Shown here one piece after another: positions 16,117-21,273 of a stretch of DNA of 21,273 nt. The DNA is from Candidatus Cloacimonadota bacterium. GTDB taxonomy: Bacteria; Cloacimonadota; Cloacimonadia; Cloacimonadales; Cloacimonadaceae. The stretch's first letter is position 1; each line of letters begins with the position of its first letter. The stretch is from positions 1-21,273 of the forward strand of contig JALNWR010000016.1 of assembly GCA_023230795.1 (NCBI GenBank). The letters run 5' to 3'. The position numbers were made by a program, and so were the translations under genes. Below the pieces are notes generated by a model. It made no database searches and was not told the origin of the DNA. It saw nothing but the letters and a program-made list of their open reading frames with translations.

Positions 16117-16812
16117 CTATTTACTTAAGATTTTATCTACAAGAGCTGGTAGCATCTGGGTGCACTTTCCTTGATGCAGCTCGTCTATAAAACCGAGGTT
16201 ATCGGGTCTATCCAAATTTACGGCGACAGTATGCGCTCCAAAGAGCTTTGCCGTCATCACAAAACCCGCGGCCGGATATACCGAACCGCTGGTTCCGATC
16301 ACCATAAATACGTCACACTCCTTCAATAGCTGCTCTATCTCATACAGGGAATAGGGTATTTCGCCAAACCAGACTATGTCAGGCCGCAGGCTGTTGCCAC
16401 ACTTTTCACAAGAAGGAATATCACAGCTAAGATCAAGGTCTGCAAGACGGTAACTGGCACGGCAGGATGAACAGAAAGCGTTGCTCAAGCTGCCATGCAT
16501 CTCAATGACCCGTTCGTTTCCGGCTCGGCTGTGCAGGCCATCTACATTTTGGGTAATCAGATGAAAGTGATCCTGCAGATGGTCTTCCAGCTTTTTGAGA
16601 GCATAATGTGCCGTATTAGGCTCTGCTGCAAGGCTTTGATTAAAGCGATCTTTGTAAAACTGCCAGACCAGCTTGGGGTCTTCTTGAAAACCCTGGGGAC
16701 TGGCCACTTGCTGAACGTCGTGGTTCTCCCAGAGGCCTCCGCTGTCTCTAAATGTTTTGATTCCGGATTCAGCACTTATTCCTGCTCCGGTAAGGATAAG
16801 GTATTTCTTCAT
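16117..16812 (-). CDS. cobB: Sirtuin NAD+-dependent protein deacylase (class III type)
   Basis: This 231-residue enzyme removes acyl groups from lysines using NAD+. The NAD+ motifs are GAGISAESGI (9-18), TQNVDGLH (87-94) and GTSGSVYPAAG (173-183). The catalytic base is H106 in EMHGSL, and the structural zinc is bound by C114, C117, C135 and C138. Y53 and R56 (FYKDRF) form the Y-x-x-R signature of SIRT5/CobB-type sirtuins, which accept succinyl- and malonyl-lysine as well as acetyl-lysine. The start codon overlaps the protease stop codon by ATGA, and no ribosome binding site is evident, so translation probably depends on the upstream gene. Proteins it acts on cannot be inferred. Confidence 0.94.
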   Translation of the reverse strand: MKKYLILTGAGISAESGIKTFRDSGGLWENHDVQQVASPQGFQEDPKLVWQFYKDRFNQSLAAEPNTAHYALKKLEDHLQDHFHLITQNVDGLHSRAGNERVIEMHGSLSNAFCSSCRASYRLADLDLSCDIPSCEKCGNSLRPDIVWFGEIPYSLYEIEQLLKECDVFMVIGTSGSVYPAAGFVMTAKLFGAHTVAVNLDRPDNLGFIDELHQGKCTQMLPALVDKILSK

Positions 16813-19800
16813 TTCATTAGCATCATCTTGCGGGTGATATTTTTCCCGCCACTTTGTAAGCGATAGCTATAGATACCGCTGGAGACTGTATTGCCATTAT
16901 CATCTGTGCCATCCCAACTAATCATAGTCGGCCCCGCAGGCATAGTGGCATCAATTAGCTTTTTCACCAATTGACCCTTGAGGTTGTAAACGTTAAGGAC
17001 AACCGATTGAGCCTGGGGCAGTGAAAAGCTGATATTAGTTTTTGGGTTAAAGGGATTGGGAAAATTCTGATCCATACTCAGGACTACCGGCACAGAAATC
17101 GGGTCTGTAGTAGATGTAGGCTCGCTTTCGAGACGGATATTATCCACATACCAGCCATCGCCAGTCACATAGGCATCACTTCCAAAAACAAAACGGAATT
17201 TCACCTGTCCTGAATACGAACTCAGATCAAATTCTGCTTCTGCCCAACCGAAGCTACCGGAATAAACCGGAGTTCCAGTGGCGAATGGAGAAGCGGGGTT
17301 ATTGTAGATTTGGTGAGGATAAGAGCCTACTGGCTCGATCAAGACCCAGGCTCCGCCATCCACGGAGATCTGCACATTGCCGCCATCCCAAGCATAAGCA
17401 GGATAACTGTCATGGTTTTCAGCGTCCATCCAATGCTGGAATTTGAGCGTGCTATTCGTGCCCAGACTCATCTGAGGAGAAATCAAAGCACCATAGGAGC
17501 TGGATGAATATTGACCCGAGCCCGATCCGCCAAATTTCATGGAATAACTACCACCGTCTGTGGCATTTTTGGCGCTGCTGCGATGCCACTGATTTATGTA
17601 GCTCTGATTGAGCTGCACACTATGCCAATCCTGCAAACCCGACTCAAAATCGTAATTCATCATCCCTATATGAATGAGAAAGCTACCTTCAGCAACCGGG
17701 CCGTTCTCGGCAGAAAGCATGTAAGAAACCGAAACGTTGGTTCCGAGTTCTGCAGCCTCAGATATGCTTACCGAAAAGGCATTGGAAACTTCGAGGATTT
17801 CTCCGGGTATTGCAGCAGGTAAAGATAGATCATAGACACTGGTATTTACCGTGCTGTCGCCGGAAAATAGTATCATCATCGGACTAAAAGCTGTACCACT
17901 ACCTGAATTCTGGACATTAAAACTGATATCTACCGTATCGCCTGGCATTACAAAGGGGCCAGCGCTGTTAACGATATAATTTGATATATCCAAAATCGGA
18001 GCAGCCAGCTGCAACCAATGAAAAGACTCTGTCTCAAAATCATCATAGCTACAGACGAAGGTCAAAGGAGCCAGTGAGTGATCTGCATAAGTGCCCACGA
18101 TCTTTATCTGAAAAGCATTATCCAAATACAGACTGTCCGCTATCCCTACGGCACCAAAGCTGTATGTTCCCTGCAGAATATGAATGTTGTCAGATTCACT
18201 GCTAAGGGTGATAGAGCCACCGTTTTCTTGATCTACCATGCCCAAGTTTTTGATATATATGGAAAGATTGAGAATTTCATTAGTGTGCAGGATACCATCT
18301 TCGTCAGAGTTAATCACGTTTTCACACACTATGTAGGGCATGTCGCTGGCAGTTACAAAGATGCTGTGACTGCTGGGATAATAGTTTGGAGCGGAAAGGT
18401 AGATCATGTAATTTCCGGGAAGAAGGCCTGTCAGCATATTGACATATATAGTGCCAGCTTCATCGGCAAAGCCTTCATACAAGGTATTGGTATCTTGCTT
18501 GATCTTGATCTGAGCATTGGGGGCGTTAGTCTGAATCGTATATTGGTTTAGTCCCACCAGCCAGGTCGAAGGAAGATTCACCGTCATTGTAGAGGGAGTA
18601 TCGCTCCAGATGCTGGTTACAGGACAGCCAAAAAGGTTGGTCTCATAACTTACCCAATACATCACCGGACTACCTGTGATGAAAGGTATGTTATCGATTT
18701 TAGAATCTACCAGGGTGTAGCCCAGAGCATGAATATCTTCACCAAAAATGGCATCAATATACTCCCGGTGGAAATATTGACTGGCTCCATTAGTAGAACC
18801 CTGCACTCCCCATCCATAGCGGGAATGCGAGATCATGCCGGCAGCGGATGTGGGCAGACTGGTAAACTTTTCTGTGATGCAGTCGTCCGAATAAGAATTA
18901 GGCTCTGTGCCTCTGTTATCAAAGCTGCCCGCATAGCAACCTTGAGTGAAGTATATGGAAAAGTTCTGAGCTGCACCGTCATTTGTAATGCTGGCAGCTG
19001 TAGCCTGACTGTTTGATAGCCTCATATTGTAATTAGTATATGAGTGCCCCAAATGGTTTACCAGATTTGCACCATTGGAAAGGAAGGGACGAATTTGAGA
19101 TGCGCCCCAGGAATCTGCACTACCATAACTGCGATCGTAAAGAGTATCTATATCCCAATCTGAAGGAACTCCTGCCGTGGTATAACCGTGAGAGCTGGAG
19201 CCGCCGATCATTTCATCCATATAATCTCCACCCCAGGTAGGTCCGTCCCACAACCATTCTCCTACAAAGCCAGCGCTTTTGATCTGATCTTCCACAGGAG
19301 CCACCTGATACATAAAAATCTTATTGATCTGATTCGCTATTTCTGCATTATTGTTATAGCAAATCCTACCCAAAGCAAGCTCGGGAGCAAGATCGGCTTC
19401 CTGGGCTTCACCCCAGTAAGAGTTGCTGTTATAATTCCAATTCCCATCCAGACAGGAATAATACATATCCGCAGGAATATCAGCATCGGTATTTCCTGAA
19501 CCCATATTCACATAAAATCCACGATGCGGAATCACATCGGTATCCCCACCCAAAAGCACATAACGCAAAGGATTTTCAGCATAAAAATCTATGATGAAAT
19601 TGCGAATCTTTTCTTGCTCATCCTGACCGTCATAATTTACAATTATCTGATCTACAGCTTGCAACATTACAGAGATGCCGCGGTTCATATAAAAATCCGC
19701 CAAAGGCTGCCACTGTGCAGTTTTGGCTCCATCGATGATCATCAGATATTCGTATCCGGAATCCCTGACAAAGCTGTACTGCGGGATCTGGAAGAAATTG

Positions 19801-20390
19801 TCCACACTTGTTTTGAGCCGCTCAACCGTAAAGGCATCTTTTTTGAGCAAATTCATTGCTGCCGTTGCTCTGAATGTGCTTGTATAGTTTACCTGTACAT
19901 CGATTCTGGAATAAAATACCAATTCGTTTTCCCGGGGATTGTAATCAAAGGGAGAAACCGCTCCAAAGGCTATGGGATGTCCATTCATAAATTCCGTTCT
20001 AAGGCCCTTATCAGCCTTACCAGGGAAGACCGCATCTGCGAGATATATCTCGTCTGCAGGCTCGTCCCAGGCCTCAATCTTTTTATGAGAAAGAGGGTAT
20101 TGGGTTTGAACTGGAATTATGATGTCTTCCAGGCTATAGCGAATCTCGCCAGAACGCTTCACCACCACTTCCCGGGCCTCAGAGCCTACCGGTAATAGTA
20201 ATTTGTAACCAAACCAGGGTAAATCAGGTTCACCTGGGTTACCAAAACTTCGGGTGCCATCCAGACTAATGCTGATGCCCTGCTGTGTTTGCACAAATTC
20301 TGGACTTGTGAAACTATAACTGTTAGTAATTCCCGCCGCGAGCGCCACAACCGTGAAAATCATGACAAGACTAAGTGAAAGTGCTTTCAT
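16809..20390 (-). CDS. Secreted C25-family (gingipain-like) cysteine protease with T9SS-type C-terminal tail
   Basis: This 1193-residue exported protein begins with a signal peptide (about 1-20). A propeptide-like region (about 25-200) precedes the caspase-fold C25 domain (about 210-600). The proposed catalytic pair is H449 in NHLGHSY and C485 in FTQGCYAGSFD, 36 residues apart, near the spacing known for gingipains. Ig-like/CARDB-like domains (about 600-915) and a MAM/jelly-roll-like adhesive domain (about 920-1095) follow. The last 94 residues form a FlgD-like sorting tail starting near NFPNPFNPKT (1109-1118) and ending in SGIYSYRLQ and a basic end, as in type IX secretion substrates. AAAGG eight bases upstream is a weak ribosome binding site. 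The role is probably extracellular protein or peptide digestion or maturation of surface proteins. The secretion route is inference, as no T9SS gene is in the window. Confidence 0.9.
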   Translation of the reverse strand: MKALSLSLVMIFTVVALAAGITNSYSFTSPEFVQTQQGISISLDGTRSFGNPGEPDLPWFGYKLLLPVGSEAREVVVKRSGEIRYSLEDIIIPVQTQYPLSHKKIEAWDEPADEIYLADAVFPGKADKGLRTEFMNGHPIAFGAVSPFDYNPRENELVFYSRIDVQVNYTSTFRATAAMNLLKKDAFTVERLKTSVDNFFQIPQYSFVRDSGYEYLMIIDGAKTAQWQPLADFYMNRGISVMLQAVDQIIVNYDGQDEQEKIRNFIIDFYAENPLRYVLLGGDTDVIPHRGFYVNMGSGNTDADIPADMYYSCLDGNWNYNSNSYWGEAQEADLAPELALGRICYNNNAEIANQINKIFMYQVAPVEDQIKSAGFVGEWLWDGPTWGGDYMDEMIGGSSSHGYTTAGVPSDWDIDTLYDRSYGSADSWGASQIRPFLSNGANLVNHLGHSYTNYNMRLSNSQATAASITNDGAAQNFSIYFTQGCYAGSFDNRGTEPNSYSDDCITEKFTSLPTSAAGMISHSRYGWGVQGSTNGASQYFHREYIDAIFGEDIHALGYTLVDSKIDNIPFITGSPVMYWVSYETNLFGCPVTSIWSDTPSTMTVNLPSTWLVGLNQYTIQTNAPNAQIKIKQDTNTLYEGFADEAGTIYVNMLTGLLPGNYMIYLSAPNYYPSSHSIFVTASDMPYIVCENVINSDEDGILHTNEILNLSIYIKNLGMVDQENGGSITLSSESDNIHILQGTYSFGAVGIADSLYLDNAFQIKIVGTYADHSLAPLTFVCSYDDFETESFHWLQLAAPILDISNYIVNSAGPFVMPGDTVDISFNVQNSGSGTAFSPMMILFSGDSTVNTSVYDLSLPAAIPGEILEVSNAFSVSISEAAELGTNVSVSYMLSAENGPVAEGSFLIHIGMMNYDFESGLQDWHSVQLNQSYINQWHRSSAKNATDGGSYSMKFGGSGSGQYSSSSYGALISPQMSLGTNSTLKFQHWMDAENHDSYPAYAWDGGNVQISVDGGAWVLIEPVGSYPHQIYNNPASPFATGTPVYSGSFGWAEAEFDLSSYSGQVKFRFVFGSDAYVTGDGWYVDNIRLESEPTSTTDPISVPVVLSMDQNFPNPFNPKTNISFSLPQAQSVVLNVYNLKGQLVKKLIDATMPAGPTMISWDGTDDNGNTVSSGIYSYRLQSGGKNITRKMMLMK

Positions 20391-20423
20391 AGTACAACCT
20401 TTTATATCTTAAGTTTTATCTCT

Positions 20424-20451
20424 ATATTAAAGTATGCAAGGTTCATTCCAA
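20424..20451 (-). promoter_or_regulatory. Possible promoter of the protease-sirtuin-cyclase operon
   Basis: On the minus strand TTGGAA (20446-20451) and TAATAT (20424-20429) are 16 bases apart, and the start codon is about 34 bases beyond the -10 element. Confidence 0.4.
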
Positions 20452-20575
20452 AACGCAACATATATACCGGGCTTTGAAGTAGCTCCTTCAAGCTTTTCCC
20501 TCTTGAAGATATAGAAGATAAACCAGGGCGAGCATTCCGCTCTTGATAAATAAACTTGCTTCTAACGCAATTTCG

Positions 20576-20611
20576 ACTCGAATCTACTCGAGGGCTCAAG
20601 TAGATTCGAGT
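20576..20611. repeat. 13-bp perfect inverted repeat, 10-base loop
   Basis: The arms ACTCGAATCTACT (20576-20588) and AGTAGATTCGAGT (20599-20611) pair perfectly, with a G-T pair possible just outside. It sits in the 475-bp gap between two divergent genes, where a terminator is not expected, and no T run follows on the plus strand. It may be an operator, a mobile-repeat hairpin or a leader RNA structure. The rest of the gap, outside this and the repeat at 20632-20722, holds no supported gene. Confidence 0.75.
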
Positions 20612-20631
20612 TAAAACCGAGTTAGCCTTAA

Positions 20632-20722
20632 GCTGAAATGACAGGCAAGAATCCTGATGAAGGAGAGTATCGGGATCGCATCTTCGGCTTACCCTGCGAA
20701 GGCCTCAGCATGGGACAGGATT
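20632..20722. repeat. Probable dispersed intergenic repeat
   Basis: The stretch begins with TGAAATGACAGG-like sequence near 20634 and ends in a similar GGGACAGGATT. The ends contain AATCCTG (20650-20656) and CAGGATT (20716-20722), an inverted pair. Its style resembles the short non-coding interspersed repeats seen between genes in many Bacteroidota-related genomes. A second copy is not present in this window, so the call rests on resemblance only. Confidence 0.35.
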
Positions 20723-20865
20723 GCTTTAGATTTGCTTATTTGCATTTGTATTTGGCAGGCACTCTCAGAAAAAGATTGACTGTTTTGCGTAAACTCAGAG
20801 TCTTGCTCTAATCTTGTAAAGCGCTGTGCGTTATACCTAAGATTGATATTATATCAGGAGAATAT

Positions 20866-21273
20866 ATGCGACGAGTAATGATTGCGGTGATCTTAATCAG
20901 CCTGCTTTTAGGCGCTTGTGGAAAAACTCTGACATCTGGAAAGACCAAGATTACGTTTTGGCATGGTTTGAGTGGCCCCTTGGGGGATACTCTTACCCAG
21001 ATGATCATGGAATTTAACCGCACTCAGGATGAGATCGAGGTGGTAGCGAATCCCATCAGCTCTTATACCGCCTTATCCCAAAAATTGATGGCCTCGATCC
21101 AGGCCAAAAAGCAGCCTGATATCGCTCAGGTATTTGAGAGCTGGGCTGCGAAGTATATCGAATCCGGAGTATTATGCCCTTTGGAGAAATTCATTGAAGA
21201 AGACGAGGATTTTGGAGAAGAGGACCTGCAGGATATGTTTCCGGTATTCCGAAACTCGAATACCTTCAACGAC
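20866..21273 (+). CDS. ABC transporter solute-binding lipoprotein, sugar type (N-terminal 136 codons; runs off the window)
   Basis: The visible part has a signal with lipobox LLGAC (C18) and then the extracellular solute-binding protein family 1 start, ITFWHGLSGPLGDTLTQM followed by EFNRTQDEIEVV. The segment ALSQKLMASIQAKKQPDIAQ is typical of UgpB/MalE-like proteins that deliver sugars or glycerol-3-phosphate derivatives to an ABC importer. The W32-H33-G34 part resembles UgpB-like proteins. AGGAG lies five bases before the ATG at 20866. The permease and ATPase genes would be expected downstream, outside the window. The substrate is not known. Confidence 0.88.
   Translation, partial: MRRVMIAVILISLLLGACGKTLTSGKTKITFWHGLSGPLGDTLTQMIMEFNRTQDEIEVVANPISSYTALSQKLMASIQAKKQPDIAQVFESWAAKYIESGVLCPLEKFIEEDEDFGEEDLQDMFPVFRNSNTFND

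Noticed and set aside
19524..20195. 223-codon open frame on the plus strand
   Set aside because: It is antisense to the N-terminal part of the C25 protease and looks like a shadow frame without motifs.
20402..20599. 65-codon minus-strand frame in the protease upstream gap
   Set aside because: It has no recognisable motif, contains part of the inverted repeat and overlaps the predicted promoter.
1..21273. Search for CRISPR arrays, tRNA or rRNA genes and insertion sequences
   Set aside because: No regularly spaced repeats, no cloverleaf-like tRNA in the gaps and no transposase or integrase motif were seen; the gaps are short and the genes are ordinary chromosomal families.

Overview
The window looks like a chromosomal segment of an anaerobic, Gram-negative-type bacterium, most likely of the Cloacimonadota (WWE1) or a neighbouring group of the Fibrobacterota-Chlorobiota-Bacteroidota (FCB) superphylum. 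The reasons are a large secreted C25 (gingipain-type) protease with a FlgD/T9SS-like C-terminal tail containing an NFPNPFNPKT motif, several lipoproteins with short lipobox signals, a 2-hydroxyacyl-CoA dehydratase-type iron-sulfur protein, and good AGGAG ribosome binding sites. The taxonomic call is inference. No tRNA, rRNA, CRISPR array, transposase or phage gene was seen; the content is mostly housekeeping and accessory chromosomal genes.

Layout. (1) 1-3370, minus strand: an ABC-F translation ATPase, a 2-hydroxyacyl-CoA dehydratase D-component-like Fe-S protein, and the N-terminal part of an MnmA-type tRNA thiouridylase. The three genes overlap by 11 and 4 bases and form one transcription unit. 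(2) 3456-5172, minus: a compact redox cluster (glutaredoxin-like protein, MarR regulator, OsmC-like protein, thioredoxin-fold lipoprotein) that ends in a clear hairpin terminator. A 7-bp-arm inverted repeat overlaps the predicted promoter upstream. (3) 5470-6804, plus: RadA, divergent from the redox cluster. (4) 7028-10964, minus: a pyrimidine operon pyrB-pyrC-pyrK-pyrD covering steps two to four of UMP synthesis (carbamoyl aspartate to orotate). (5) 11213-13287, plus: a TPR lipoprotein with its own terminator, then an EamA/DMT transporter whose start lies just after that terminator. (6) 13316-20390, minus: a large secreted C25 protease, a sirtuin overlapping it by 4 bases, and 2 bases later a 932-residue adenylate cyclase/AAA/TPR protein. 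(7) 20391-20865: a 475-bp gap with a 13-bp perfect inverted repeat and a probable dispersed repeat. (8) 20866-21273, plus: the start of a sugar-type ABC solute-binding lipoprotein.

How the genes relate. The pyrimidine and redox clusters are coherent pathway operons. The two least expected groupings are the Fe-S dehydratase-like protein locked to a tRNA thiolase with an unusual Cys-x-x-Cys active-site motif, and the coupling of an exported protease with a protein deacylase and a cAMP-type signalling protein. Both are proposals from gene order and motifs, not demonstrated systems.
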